A DNA stretch of 64,000 nucleotides from Campylobacter concisus (GCF_003048575.1 NZ_PIRZ01000007.1:27397-91396); one strand, 5' to 3'; counted from the stretch's first letter, positions 20,160-29,523 are shown. Notes: generated from the sequence alone by a model not told the origin. A program made the numbers and translations.

Positions 20160-21020
20160 TTATAGTTTGCCGCCTTCAACGACAAGTGATTCTGGATTTA
20201 CGCTATCGCCATAGATCGGTTTTAGCGTAGCATCATAGTCTTTGTGGAAGAAATTTTCTTTTCCAAGCTCAATGATTTCATTGTTTAGCCAGTCAAGTAA
20301 AACTTTGTTACCTTTTTTAACAGCTGGTGCTATCACATCCACATCACCAAGTGCTTCAACACCTACGACAAAGCCTGGAGTCTCTTTCGCCCAGGCAAAA
20401 AGTAGGGCGTTATCATGTGCTAGTGCGGCACCTCTTTTATCAACCAAAGCTGCAAATGTTTCAGTATTTTGGTCGTATTTTGCAAGCTTAATATCTGGAT
20501 AATTTTTTGTAAAAAACGCGTCTGCGGTTGTGCCCTTATTTACGATTAGGGTTTTGTCTTTTAGCTCATCGATGCTTTTTATCACTGCACCTTCAGGGCT
20601 TACGATGCCAAGCGAAACCTTCATGTATGGAAGCGCAAAATCAACAACTTGTGCGCGCTCAGGTGTTTTTGTAAAATTTGCAAGCGTGATATCTACTTTA
20701 TCAGCTACTAAAACTTCAACTCTACCAGCAGCCTCGACTAGCTCAAATTTTACCTTGCTCTCATCGCCTAGTAGGTCTTTTGCGATACGTTTTGCAAAGT
20801 AAATATCATAGCCTTGATTTTTGCCGTCTTTATCGACATAGCCAAATGGTGGTTTGTCGCTGAAAACACCAATTCTTACATATCCGCGCTCTTTGATCTT
20901 TGCGATCGCATCAGCTTCGTTTGAAGCAGCTTTTGCCGTGTCGGCACCTTTGTCATTACCACAACCCGTTAGAAAGACGGTAGCGATTAATGCTAATAAG
21001 AAAAATTTAAATTTTCTCAC
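20160..21020 (-). CDS. cjaA: CjaA-like amino-acid ABC transporter binding lipoprotein
   Basis: 286 residues. MRKFKFFLLALIATVFLTGC is a lipoprotein signal with the lipobox Cys at 20. The mature part is a family 3 solute-binding protein: GYVRIGVFSDKPPFGYVD, GYDIYFAKRIAKDLLG, GRVEVLVADKVDITLANFT, TPERAQVVDFALPYM. The closest family I recognise is Campylobacter CjaA, a cysteine-binding lipoprotein; the ligand here is inferred from that. I chose the GTG at 21020, preceded by AAGGAGAAAGA, because the longer frame adds 20 unlikely residues. It is the last gene of a four-gene ABC operon. Confidence 0.85.
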   Translation of the reverse strand: MRKFKFFLLALIATVFLTGCGNDKGADTAKAASNEADAIAKIKERGYVRIGVFSDKPPFGYVDKDGKNQGYDIYFAKRIAKDLLGDESKVKFELVEAAGRVEVLVADKVDITLANFTKTPERAQVVDFALPYMKVSLGIVSPEGAVIKSIDELKDKTLIVNKGTTADAFFTKNYPDIKLAKYDQNTETFAALVDKRGAALAHDNALLFAWAKETPGFVVGVEALGDVDVIAPAVKKGNKVLLDWLNNEIIELGKENFFHKDYDATLKPIYGDSVNPESLVVEGGKL

Positions 21021-21113
21021 TCTTTCTCCTTGTAAAAAAGTTAAATAAATAAGAGCGTTAAATTTTCGCTCTAAACGCATTTTGGAAAAACGGCAAATTA
21101 TCTCTTATTTTTT

Positions 21114-21851
21114 CTAAAACGAGAATAAATTTAGAAATTTCTTAGCGCGATCGCTCTTAGGACTAGTAAAAAACTCCTCTGGTTCGCTGATCTCTACGAT
21201 CGCTCCAGCGTCCATAAATACGATCTTGTTTGCAACCGCCCTTGCAAAGCTCATCTCGTGAGTGACTATTAGCATCGTCATACCATCTTTGGCTAAATTT
21301 AGTATCACATCAAGCACTTCTCTAACGATCTCAGGATCAAGCGCGGCCGTAACCTCGTCAAATAGCATGATCTCAGGGTTTAGACAAAGGCTTCTTACTA
21401 TTGCTATGCGCTGCTTTTGACCGCCGCTTAGCTCCTTTGGATAGGCAAATTTCTTATCAAGTAGCCCAACCTTGCTTAGCCACATATCAGCAGTTTTTTC
21501 AGCCTCGGCCCTATCTCTTTTTTGCACCTTTAAAGGCCCAAGAAGGACGTTGTCTATGACGTTCATGTGATCAAATAGCTCGTAGCTTTGAAAGACCATG
21601 CCGACTTTTTGGCGGATCCTTTGCCAATCATTAAATTTAGCATCAATCACTTCGCCATCGATTATTATCTCGCCGCTAGCGATGCTCTCAAGGCCATTTA
21701 TACATCTAAGAGTTGTACTCTTGCCACAGCCCGATGGTCCAAGAAGCACAACCACTTCGCCGCTTTTAACCTCTAAATTTATATCCTTTAAGGCGTGAAG
21801 CTCTCCATAAAATTTGTTTATTTTTTTAAGTTCTAATATGTTTTCGCTCAT
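21114..21851 (-). CDS. Polar amino-acid ABC transporter ATPase
   Basis: 245 residues. Walker A GPSGCGKST, Q-loop GMVFQSYELFDHM, signature LSGGQKQRIAIVRSL, Walker B EIMLFDEVTAALDPE and switch His in VTHEMSFARAVA place it in the GlnQ/HisP/PebC group. It would energise uptake through the two permeases encoded upstream. GGAGTTAAA precedes the ATG, and only one base separates it from the permease gene. Confidence 0.93.
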   Translation of the reverse strand: MSENILELKKINKFYGELHALKDINLEVKSGEVVVLLGPSGCGKSTTLRCINGLESIASGEIIIDGEVIDAKFNDWQRIRQKVGMVFQSYELFDHMNVIDNVLLGPLKVQKRDRAEAEKTADMWLSKVGLLDKKFAYPKELSGGQKQRIAIVRSLCLNPEIMLFDEVTAALDPEIVREVLDVILNLAKDGMTMLIVTHEMSFARAVANKIVFMDAGAIVEISEPEEFFTSPKSDRAKKFLNLFSF

Positions 21852-21852
21852 T

Positions 21853-22521
21853 TTAACTCCATTTTTCTTCTAGTTTTTTTGATAGTTTTGAGACCGGATA
21901 ACAGATTGCAAAATATAAAAAGAATATGAGCGTGTATATCCAAAATGGCGCCATAGGATTTGTAAATACATTTCGCTCGATGATCTGCTGACCGACCTTG
22001 ACTACCTCTACAACGCCAATTAGCACGACTATAGAGGTCGTTTTTATCATACGGCTTAGTAAATTTACAGCTCCAGGCACTAGCCTTCTCGTGGCTAGTG
22101 GGATGATGACGTAAGAGTAAATTTGAAATTTGCTAAGCCCCAGCGAGGCGGCTGACTCAAACTGGTGCTTTGGTATCGAGGTGATAGCGCCGCGCACGAT
22201 ATCCATCATCTCAAAAACACCCCAAAGGCTAAAGACGATGAGCGAGGCGGTAAATGCCGAGATATGCAGTCCAAAAGCCTTGCTAACGCCAAAGTAAAAT
22301 AAAAATAGCCAGACGATCTGAGGCATGATACGAACGATCTCGAGGCAAATTTTTAAAATAAAATAGATAAATTTGTTTTTCATGCTCATAAGTACGCCAA
22401 GCACTAAACCACCGATTATAGAGATAAATATAGAGATAAATGAAATTTCTGTGCTAACGACTAGACCGTCAAAGAGCCTTAGTAAATTTTGCGTATCAAA
22501 TAATATACTAACTCCTTGCAT
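21853..22521 (-). CDS. Polar amino-acid ABC transporter permease
   Basis: 222 residues with about five membrane helices and the EAA-loop region ESAASLGLSKFQIYSYVIIP typical of His/Glu/Gln/Arg family permeases. It should pair with the permease at 22508-23161 as a heterodimer. The start overlaps the upstream permease by 14 bases, indicating coupling. Confidence 0.9.
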   Translation of the reverse strand: MQGVSILFDTQNLLRLFDGLVVSTEISFISIFISIIGGLVLGVLMSMKNKFIYFILKICLEIVRIMPQIVWLFLFYFGVSKAFGLHISAFTASLIVFSLWGVFEMMDIVRGAITSIPKHQFESAASLGLSKFQIYSYVIIPLATRRLVPGAVNLLSRMIKTTSIVVLIGVVEVVKVGQQIIERNVFTNPMAPFWIYTLIFFLYFAICYPVSKLSKKLEEKWS

Positions 22522-23161
22522 TTCTCACCCTTTTTTCGACATAGCTAAGTACCAGCGAGACTGGCAAAATGATGATGAGATAGCTAATTACTAGCATAAA
22601 AAGTGCCTCGTCTGTTTTGTAATAAAGCCCGATAAGATCCTTTGCGACGTAAACTAGATCAGCAAGTGCCACGATACTAACGATGCTTGTTTCTTTTAGC
22701 AAAAAGATAATATTTGCACTAATGCTTGGCACCGCTACACTAAATGCTTGAGGCAAGATAACATATCTTAAGAGCTGATTTTTGCTAAGTGCGATGCTTA
22801 GTCCCGCTTCTATCTGTGACCTTCTCACCGCCTCAAAGCCAAGCCTAAAGCTCTCGCTCATATAGCTACCACCAAGAAAGCTAAGTCCCGCAACCGCACA
22901 GGCAAAGCCGCTCATCGACACTCCAAGCTTTGGCAAGCCATAATATAAAAAGAAAAGCTGTATAAGAAGTGGCGTATTTCTTGAGAGCTCGACGTAGCAG
23001 TCAATCACTTTTGATAGAAATTTTAGCTTGTAAAATTTTACAGCCATACAAAAAATACCGATCAAAATAGAAAAAATGATCCCTAAAAAGGCGATCTCAC
23101 AGGTAAGCACTCCGGCCTTAACATAAAGCGGATAAAATTTCTCAATAAACTCAAAATCCAT
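22508..23161 (-). CDS. Polar amino-acid ABC transporter permease
   Basis: 217 residues, about five membrane helices, with RNTPLLIQLFFLYYGLPKLG and the EAA loop EAGLSIALSKNQLLRYVILP. It is the first gene of the operon permease-permease-ATPase-binding protein. A TATAAG-like -10 lies on the minus strand in the 110-base gap shared with the divergent gene at 23272. Confidence 0.9.
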   Translation of the reverse strand: MDFEFIEKFYPLYVKAGVLTCEIAFLGIIFSILIGIFCMAVKFYKLKFLSKVIDCYVELSRNTPLLIQLFFLYYGLPKLGVSMSGFACAVAGLSFLGGSYMSESFRLGFEAVRRSQIEAGLSIALSKNQLLRYVILPQAFSVAVPSISANIIFLLKETSIVSIVALADLVYVAKDLIGLYYKTDEALFMLVISYLIIILPVSLVLSYVEKRVRNARS

Positions 23162-23201
23162 AAAACTTTAATCCAATCTGAAAAATGGAGTTATTTTATC
23201 T

Positions 23202-23207
23202 TATAAT
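23202..23207 (+). promoter_or_regulatory. -10 box for the 23272-26285 gene run
   Basis: TATAAT, 64 bases before the TTG start at 23272, within TTATCTTATAATCATAAA. No -35 box is evident, which is common in this genus. Confidence 0.4.
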
Positions 23208-23271
23208 CATAAATTTAAAACTAATTAGATATGATCTTGCTTTAAATTTAAGCTTGCAAAAAGGATAAAAT

Positions 23272-23517
23272 TTGATCGACCTTTTTCAGATCATCGGCTT
23301 TTTAGGGATGATTTGCATCGTGATGGGCTACTTTTTACTTCAGATCGGCCGCCTAAATAGCCGCAATCTAGCCTATCAGATAATAAATTTAGTAGGTGCG
23401 GTTCTACTCATTATCTCGCTTTTTGTGCACTTTAACCTCGGTTCATTTTTGATAGAGGTCTTTTGGATATTCATCACGATTTATGGAATTTATAAAATTT
23501 ATAAGGAGAGAGCGTGA
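23272..23517 (+). CDS. Small three-helix membrane protein (CBU_0592-like)
   Basis: 81 residues with three hydrophobic segments: IIGFLGMICIVMGYFLLQIG, LVGAVLLIISLFVHFNLGSF and LIEVFWIFITIYGIYKI. It resembles the small CBU_0592 family of inner-membrane proteins of unknown role. The start is TTG at 23272 behind AAAGGATAAAA; no ATG is available. It overlaps the agmatine deiminase gene by 4 bases and so leads that gene set. Function unknown. Confidence 0.7.
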   Translation: MIDLFQIIGFLGMICIVMGYFLLQIGRLNSRNLAYQIINLVGAVLLIISLFVHFNLGSFLIEVFWIFITIYGIYKIYKERA

Positions 23518-24482
23518 GAGCATACGCAGAGTGGGAAGAGCAGGAGCTTTTGTTTTTATCGCTGCCACATAGCAAGAGCGACTGGGAGCCTTATTTAGAG
23601 GAGATTTTGGCGGGCTATGAGGAGCTAGTGGCTGCTATTACGCCTTTTGAAAAGGTGGTGCTCATCTGCCCTGATGAGGCAAATTTTGCTAGGTTTAAGA
23701 AATTTAAAAATGTAGAGTTTGTAAAGCTTGAGACTGACGATACTTGGATCAGAGACTACGGCATGATCGACGTTTGCACCAAGGACGGCGTAAAGAGCTA
23801 CGACTTTAAATTTAACGCTTGGGGTGGTAAATTTAAGAGCTCAAAAGATGATGCGATAAATTTAGCACTAGCTAAAATTTATAAGACCAAGCTTGAGCCA
23901 GTTGATATGATACTAGAGGGTGGAAGTGTTGAATTTAACGGAGATGGCGTACTTTTAACCACCTCAAAATGCTTACTAAATGAAAATAGAAACAAGGCAC
24001 TTAGCAAAGAGCAGATCGAGGAGAAGCTAAAGAGTTTGTTTGGCTTAAAGCGTATCATTTGGCTTGAAAATGGTTTTATAAGAGGCGATGACACAGATAG
24101 TCACATCGACACTTTGGCGCGTTTTATCACGCCTAATACGATAGCTTACGCAGCTTGCGATGACAAGAGCGATGAACACTTTGAAGAGCTTAAAAGGATG
24201 GAGAATGAGCTTAAAAAAACTGGCTTTAAACTGCTTGCTCTGCCACTACCAAAACTTAAATTTTATGATGGCAAAAGGCTTGGTTGCACTTATGCAAACT
24301 TCATCTTTATAAATGGTGCGCTAATCGTGCCAACATATAATGACGAAAACGATGAAAAGGTACTAGATTTACTGGCCAAGGCACTGCCAGATAGAAAGAT
24401 CATCGGTGTAAATTCGTTAGTTTTTGTCCGTCAAAATGGCTCGCTTCACTGCTCAAGCCAAAATAGATACAAGAGGTCTTAA
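23514..24482 (+). CDS. aguA: Agmatine deiminase
   Basis: 322 residues of the guanidino-group-modifying (PAD-like) family. Motifs: DDTWIRDYG (75-83), EGGSVEFNGDGVLLTT (135-150), DDTDSHIDTLARF (192-204) and the catalytic Cys near 313 in SLHCSSQNR. It hydrolyses agmatine to N-carbamoylputrescine and ammonia. The start GTG overlaps the previous stop. The companion amidase is two genes downstream, as in C. jejuni Cj0949c-Cj0947c. Confidence 0.93.
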   Translation: MRAYAEWEEQELLFLSLPHSKSDWEPYLEEILAGYEELVAAITPFEKVVLICPDEANFARFKKFKNVEFVKLETDDTWIRDYGMIDVCTKDGVKSYDFKFNAWGGKFKSSKDDAINLALAKIYKTKLEPVDMILEGGSVEFNGDGVLLTTSKCLLNENRNKALSKEQIEEKLKSLFGLKRIIWLENGFIRGDDTDSHIDTLARFITPNTIAYAACDDKSDEHFEELKRMENELKKTGFKLLALPLPKLKFYDGKRLGCTYANFIFINGALIVPTYNDENDEKVLDLLAKALPDRKIIGVNSLVFVRQNGSLHCSSQNRYKRS

Positions 24483-24484
24483 AC

Positions 24485-25411
24485 TTGGGAAGTCCGTTTG
24501 ATTATGAGTTTAACCGCATAAATAAGCAGGAGTGCACGCAAGGCGAAAATAAGGCTGTTATCGCAGCTGGAGCTTGCGCTTTTTTACTCGCACTTGTGAA
24601 ATTTACAGCTGGGCTTTTTAGCGGCTCGGTTGCTGTGCTTGGCTCAGCGATTGACTCGATGCTTGATTTTATAGTCTCGCTTTTAAATTTATTTGCGCTT
24701 AGAAAGTCAAAAAAGCAAGCCGATGAGAGATTTAACTTTGGCTACACAAAGCTAGAGGCCTTGGCAGCGCTATTTGAGTGCGTCATCATCGTGGTGGCTG
24801 CTGGATATATATTTTATGAGAGCGTTAAGAAATTTAGCGAGCCAAATTTAGAGATAGACCTTGGCTTAAGCCTTGGTGTGATGGTTTTTTCGGTAGTTGT
24901 GACGTTATGTTTGGTGCTATTTTTAAACCAAATTTCTAAAAAAAGTGGAAACCTTATCATAAAAGCAGACGCACTGCACTATAAGATCGACCTTTTTAGC
25001 AATCTTGCTGTCATCATCTCGCTGCTTATCATTAAATTTAGTGGATTTGTGATGATAGATGCGATCTTTGGCATCGTGATAAGTGGCTACATCGCTCAAA
25101 GCGCCATAAGCCTTGGCAAAGACGCCCTTGGTGTCTTGTTAGATCACGCAGCAAGCCCTGAGGTCACAGAGGGGATCATCAAGATGATAAAGGCAAAGCA
25201 GAGAATTTCTGATTTTCACTATCTAAACACAAGACAGAGCGCAAATACCATATTTTTAACGCTGCATTTAGTTTTTAACAAAGATATCTCGCTTTACGAC
25301 GCGCACGAGGTGGCCGACTCGCTTGAAGCTGAGATAAGAGAGAAATTTAGGGATTATTCGTGGCAGATAACCACACATTTAGACCCATACAACGACAAAG
25401 AAGGGAAATGA
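24485..25411 (+). CDS. Cation diffusion facilitator exporter
   Basis: 308 residues with about six membrane helices. The metal-site pattern appears twice: AIDSMLDFIVSLLNLFAL in helix 2 and ADALHYKIDLFSNLAVI in helix 5 (His-x3-Asp type), and a C-terminal cytoplasmic domain carries DAHEVADSLE and TTHLDPY. This is the FieF-like branch of CDF transporters, which export Fe(II) or Zn(II) in exchange for protons. The start is TTG, two bases after aguA. Its place between the two agmatine genes is conserved in Campylobacter but unexplained. Confidence 0.88.
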   Translation: MGSPFDYEFNRINKQECTQGENKAVIAAGACAFLLALVKFTAGLFSGSVAVLGSAIDSMLDFIVSLLNLFALRKSKKQADERFNFGYTKLEALAALFECVIIVVAAGYIFYESVKKFSEPNLEIDLGLSLGVMVFSVVVTLCLVLFLNQISKKSGNLIIKADALHYKIDLFSNLAVIISLLIIKFSGFVMIDAIFGIVISGYIAQSAISLGKDALGVLLDHAASPEVTEGIIKMIKAKQRISDFHYLNTRQSANTIFLTLHLVFNKDISLYDAHEVADSLEAEIREKFRDYSWQITTHLDPYNDKEGK

Positions 25412-25412
25412 G

Positions 25413-26285
25413 ATGAAAGTAGCACTACTTCAACAAGAATTTAAAGGCACAAAAGAGGCGACTATCGCAAAGACGCTTGAGCTAATCGCTGAGGCAAAAA
25501 AGGGTGGCGCTGATCTAGTCGTCTGTCAAGAGCTTCACCAGACGCAATACTTTTGCCAAAGCGAGGATACAAATTTCTTTGATCATGCAAACGAGTGGCA
25601 AGAAGATGTCGCTTTTTGGGGCAGGGTTGCAAAAGAAAATGGCGTGGTTTTAGTCACTTCGCTTTTTGAAAAGAGGGCTGACGGACTTTATCACAACACC
25701 GCCTTTGTCTTCGAGCGTGACGGCAACGTGGCTGGCAAATACCGAAAAATGCACATCCCTGATGATCCTGGATTTTACGAGAAATTTTACTTTACGCCTG
25801 GTGATATCGGCTTTGAGCCAATTGAAACAAGCCTTGGCAAGCTTGGAGTTTTGGTGTGTTGGGATCAGTGGTATCCAGAGGCAGCAAGGCTAATGGCGCT
25901 AAAAGGGGCGAAAATTCTTATCTATCCAACGGCCATTGGCTGGTTTGAGGGCGATAGTGATAATGAAAAGTCAAGACAGCTTGAAGCGTGGGTAGCGGTG
26001 CAAAGAGGTCACAGCGTGGCAAATGGTCTGCCAGTTGTTGCAGTAAATCGTGTGGGCTTTGAAAAAGATGATAGCGGTGTGATGGATGGGATAAAATTTT
26101 GGGGAAATAGCTTTGTTTTTGGACCACAAGGAGAGCAACTTTTCCGTGCAAATAGTACAGATGAGCTTTGCAAGATCGTTGAAATAGACATGAAAAGAAG
26201 CGAAGAAGTGCGCAGAATTTGGCCATTTTTAAGAGACCGCAGGATCGATGCCTACGCAAATATCACAAAGAGATTTATCGACTAA
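25413..26285 (+). CDS. aguB: N-carbamoylputrescine amidase
   Basis: 290 residues of the nitrilase superfamily with the Glu-Lys-Cys triad: Glu40 in VVCQELHQTQYF, Lys112 in GKYRKMHIPDDPGFYEKF and Cys149 in GVLVCWDQWYPEAAR. It converts N-carbamoylputrescine to putrescine, CO2 and ammonia, completing the pathway begun by aguA. The ATG at 25413 is preceded by AAGGGAAATG and sits one base after the CDF gene. The gene ends at a hairpin shared with pstB. Confidence 0.94.
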   Translation: MKVALLQQEFKGTKEATIAKTLELIAEAKKGGADLVVCQELHQTQYFCQSEDTNFFDHANEWQEDVAFWGRVAKENGVVLVTSLFEKRADGLYHNTAFVFERDGNVAGKYRKMHIPDDPGFYEKFYFTPGDIGFEPIETSLGKLGVLVCWDQWYPEAARLMALKGAKILIYPTAIGWFEGDSDNEKSRQLEAWVAVQRGHSVANGLPVVAVNRVGFEKDDSGVMDGIKFWGNSFVFGPQGEQLFRANSTDELCKIVEIDMKRSEEVRRIWPFLRDRRIDAYANITKRFID

Positions 26286-26289
26286 ATTT

Positions 26290-26313
26290 AGAGCTAGAAT
26301 TTCTAGCTCTTTT
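26290..26313. terminator. Bidirectional terminator between aguB and pstB
   Basis: AGAGCTAGAA and TTCTAGCTCT form an almost loop-free 10-bp inverted repeat followed by TTTT, between convergent genes. On the other strand it is followed by TAAATTTAG. Confidence 0.75.
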
Positions 26314-26977
26314 AAAATGCAAATTTCTTATCTACTATGCGAACTATCCTGCCACCAAGCCTTTTTGCCTGCTCTTCATTGTGTGTGGTGATGATGATCG
26401 TATATTTTTGTGACAAGCTTTTTAAGAGATCTTCTATGATCAAGATATTTTTCATATCAAGCGATGAGCAAGGCTCATCAAGCATGAGCACTTCAGGCTT
26501 TGTAGTTAGCATCCTTGCGATGCAAAGTCTTTGCTTTTGACCGCCAGAGAGCTTGTTAGCTGGCATATCTAGGTCGTTTATTTCGCCCAGTAAATTTACG
26601 CTTTTTAATAGCTCCTCTACTCTTTTTTGCTTATCTTTTATGCTGCCTTCATAAAATTCCATCGCATAGGTCAAATTTCTTTCTACGCTAAAGGGAAAGA
26701 GTGTGGCGTCTTGAAAGAGTATGGCTAGCTTTCGTCTTAGCCAAATTTCGCCCTTATTTTTGATATTTTCACCTTTAAATAATATCTCTCCGCTATATCT
26801 ACCACCTTTTTGCTCTAAAAAGCCATTTAGCGCTGAAAGAAAAGTCGATTTGCCACATCCTGAGCTGCCCATTAAGCAGATGATCTCGTTTTGAGCAATG
26901 TTTAAATTTAGATCTTTTAAAATTTCACTCTCTTGGTAAAAGATACTAAGATCTTTTATGTTTAAAATATCTGGCAA
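26312..26977 (-). CDS. pstB: Phosphate ABC transporter ATPase
   Basis: 221 residues: Walker A GSSGCGKST, Q-loop ILFQDATLFPFSV, signature LSGGQKQRLCIARML, Walker B VLMLDEPCSSLD, switch His in TTHNEEQAKRL. It is somewhat shorter than the usual 250-residue PstB. The start is TTG at 26977, chosen because ATAGGAGAGAAAA lies just before it. It follows pstA with an overlap and energises phosphate uptake through PstC/PstA. Confidence 0.85.
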   Translation of the reverse strand: MPDILNIKDLSIFYQESEILKDLNLNIAQNEIICLMGSSGCGKSTFLSALNGFLEQKGGRYSGEILFKGENIKNKGEIWLRRKLAILFQDATLFPFSVERNLTYAMEFYEGSIKDKQKRVEELLKSVNLLGEINDLDMPANKLSGGQKQRLCIARMLTTKPEVLMLDEPCSSLDMKNILIIEDLLKSLSQKYTIIITTHNEEQAKRLGGRIVRIVDKKFAF

Positions 26978-27803
26978 TTTTCTCTCCTATATCAAATAAA
27001 ACTACGGCTGAAAGCAGGTGCAAAATGATCAGTATAAAAATGAGTACGAGTGCCGTGGCGTAGGCATTTTGCGTTGCGACTGACTGACTTAAAAGCATGT
27101 GCAGGTGAAAAGGCAGTGCCATGACTGGCGAGAGCAGTCCTTCTGCCTTTGCCATGAAGACGACTCCTGTTAAAAGTAGCGGTGCAGTTGCCCCTATGGC
27201 GTAGCTGCCAGCAAGTATCAAGATAGATATGATGTTTTTTCTAATGGTTGGCAAAACAAGCTTTCTAGCCATGAAATTTTTATCAACACCAAGCGCGAAG
27301 CTATCTCTTAACATCTTCTCATCGATCTGCGAGATCACCTTTTCTGTGCTAACTTCAACAAATGGAAAGACCATCAAAGCAAGCGTAATACTAGCTGTTA
27401 GTAGGCTCTTTGGGATATCAAGACTAACGATAAAAAGCCCATAAACAAACATCCCAAGCAATATAGAGGGTATGGAGGCCATCGTTTGGATGATAAATTT
27501 AAGACCAAGCTTGATCGTGCTAGAAGTGCAGTAAATTTGCCTATAAATGGCGCAGCTAACGCCAAGAAGCGCAGAAAATATCATGGATAGTATCATTAGC
27601 AAAAATGAGCCTATGATAGCGTCTCTTATGCCACCACTCTCACCTAAATTTAAACCTTGCGGATTTTTGGTTAGAAAGTCTAAATTTATCTGAGAGATGC
27701 CATTTGCAAAGATGAAATAAAATATCCAAAATATCACCGCAACCACTATAAATACGCAAAGATAAGCGTAAAATTTGACTAGATGATCTTTAAAAGCGTT
27801 CAT
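26946..27803 (-). CDS. pstA: Phosphate ABC transporter permease PstA
   Basis: 285 residues with about six membrane helices and the conserved QTMASIPSILLGMFVYGLF and ALGVDKNFMARKLVLPTI (EAA loop). PstA and PstC form the transmembrane channel. I prefer the ATG at 27803 behind GAGAAAAAC over a TTG 12 bases earlier. It overlaps pstC by 14 bases and pstB by 32 bases, so the operon is tightly coupled. Confidence 0.9.
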   Translation of the reverse strand: MNAFKDHLVKFYAYLCVFIVVAVIFWIFYFIFANGISQINLDFLTKNPQGLNLGESGGIRDAIIGSFLLMILSMIFSALLGVSCAIYRQIYCTSSTIKLGLKFIIQTMASIPSILLGMFVYGLFIVSLDIPKSLLTASITLALMVFPFVEVSTEKVISQIDEKMLRDSFALGVDKNFMARKLVLPTIRKNIISILILAGSYAIGATAPLLLTGVVFMAKAEGLLSPVMALPFHLHMLLSQSVATQNAYATALVLIFILIILHLLSAVVLFDIGEKIARYFKHKRS

Positions 27804-28647
27804 TGTTTTTCTCAAATTTAAAGATAAAAATATTTAGCAAAAATATAAAAACAAGCAGGACAAATCCGCTTGCAATAAGAGCGTGATAGTGCAAGCTACC
27901 AGCCTCGCTCATGCCCATTTCAAGGGCTATTAGAGATGGTATGGTCTGGGCTTTTGAGAGCAGGTGCGGAAAAAGCGGGGTGTTGCCTATAACCATCATC
28001 ACAGCCATCGTCTCGCCAGCTGCCCTTGAAAATGCGAGTATAAAGCCTGAAATGCTTGCTTTTATGGATTTTCTAAAAATTATTTTTCTTATAAAATATC
28101 CTGTGCTTACGCCAAGCGCGTCCGAGTCTGTTTTGAAATTTTGCTTTAGCAGATCAACACTTTGGAGCAAATGCGAGGTAAAAAAAGGCAGTATCATGAC
28201 GCTAAGGATGAGGCTAGCTGCCAAAACTGACTCACCAGCGGACATTTTTAGCCCCGACTCTAAAATTTTTACAACCGTGTAAAGCGCAAAAAATCCATAA
28301 ATGATAGATGGTATGCCAGCTAGTATTCGTATCATCCAGTCTAGCACATGCCTAAGCCAGGCGTTCGCAAAAAAGCAGATAAAGATAGTAACGCCAAGCG
28401 AGATGAAAAATGAAAATATGCAAGCTAGAAATGCAACTGCGAAATTTGCGATTAGGATATTAAACAGTCCAAAGTTAAAAGGCTCCGTGCTAACGTCCCA
28501 GTCGCCATTTAGTAAGAAGTCAAAGAGACTTACTTCTGCAAAAAAACTCGTGGAATTTAGCAGCAAAAACCCCACGAGTAAAAGCAAAAGCATGGCGGAT
28601 AAAAGTGTGAAAGCATATACCCCGCCTTTAAAAATTTGCCCTATCAT
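27790..28647 (-). CDS. pstC: Phosphate ABC transporter permease PstC
   Basis: 285 residues with about six membrane helices. RILAGIPSIIYGFFALYTVV, DALGVSTGYFIRKIIFRKSI (EAA loop) and FSRAAGETMAVMMVIGNTP are the usual PstC segments. The start ATG lies 3 bases after the pstS stop. Confidence 0.92.
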   Translation of the reverse strand: MIGQIFKGGVYAFTLLSAMLLLLLVGFLLLNSTSFFAEVSLFDFLLNGDWDVSTEPFNFGLFNILIANFAVAFLACIFSFFISLGVTIFICFFANAWLRHVLDWMIRILAGIPSIIYGFFALYTVVKILESGLKMSAGESVLAASLILSVMILPFFTSHLLQSVDLLKQNFKTDSDALGVSTGYFIRKIIFRKSIKASISGFILAFSRAAGETMAVMMVIGNTPLFPHLLSKAQTIPSLIALEMGMSEAGSLHYHALIASGFVLLVFIFLLNIFIFKFEKNNERF

Positions 28648-28650
28648 TGG

Positions 28651-29523
28651 CTATTTTACTGGTATAAATCCCATTTTTTCGATAGTCTTTTGACCTTCGG
28701 CTGAATTTAGTACATCTACAAAAATTTGCTCGCTCTTACTTAGATCGCCACTTTTTACGATGATGAGCGGACGAGAGATGTAGTATTTGCCATCAACTAT
28801 GTTTTTAACAGTTGGCTCCACACCGTCAACGTTTAGCGGTATTAGCTTGCCTTTGTTTTGGTTTGTGATACCAAAAGAAGCGTAGCCAATAGCGTTTTTA
28901 TTTTCGATGATTTTTGAGACAAGCGCGCCCATCGAAGGTGATTGGATGACGTTTTTGCTAACCTTGACATCTTTCATGATCTTTTTTTGAAATACCTCGT
29001 GAGCACCGCCACCAAGATCTCTTGTAACTACGACTATTTCGTCATTTGGTAGGGATTTGTCAAGATCGCTCCACTTTTTATACTCGCCTGAGAAAATTTT
29101 GACGATCTCATCTTTGCTTAAATTTCCGCCCTTTAGCTTTATCGCCTCATTTTCTGGGTTTACAGCCACACAAAGTGCGTCTATGCCAAGCGTATAGGCT
29201 TTCATATCCTTGATCTTTGCCTTTTCGCTATCTTTTATATCGCGAGCTAACATGCCAAAGTCAGCGACATGATCAAGCACGGCTTTCACGCCAGCACCTG
29301 AGCCACCAGCTGAGACAAAAATGGTGATATTTTTGTTTGGTAAAGAGCTATCGACTTTGTCCCAAGTCTCGTACTTTTCGATAAAGTCGGTTGAAATTTT
29401 AGCAATGACTGGAGCCAGAGTAGATGAGCCACTAAAGCTAACTTGCGTTTTTTCATCCGCACCAGAAGCGAAATTTAAAGATAAAAGCAGCATAGAAGCA
29501 GCCAACATAAGTGATTTTTTCAT
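28651..29523 (-). CDS. pstS: Phosphate-binding periplasmic protein PstS
   Basis: 290 residues. MKKSLMLAASMLLLSLNFASGA is a Sec signal peptide. The mature protein has VSFSGSSTLAPVI and SAGGSGAGVKAVLDHVADFG, the phosphate-binding loops of the PstS family, and VVTRDLGGGAHEVF. The ATG at 29523 has a textbook GGAGG at 6 bases; the longer frame from 29535 would bury that site. It is the first gene of pstSCAB, with a promoter and tandem repeat upstream that suggest phosphate control. Confidence 0.93.
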   Translation of the reverse strand: MKKSLMLAASMLLLSLNFASGADEKTQVSFSGSSTLAPVIAKISTDFIEKYETWDKVDSSLPNKNITIFVSAGGSGAGVKAVLDHVADFGMLARDIKDSEKAKIKDMKAYTLGIDALCVAVNPENEAIKLKGGNLSKDEIVKIFSGEYKKWSDLDKSLPNDEIVVVTRDLGGGAHEVFQKKIMKDVKVSKNVIQSPSMGALVSKIIENKNAIGYASFGITNQNKGKLIPLNVDGVEPTVKNIVDGKYYISRPLIIVKSGDLSKSEQIFVDVLNSAEGQKTIEKMGFIPVK

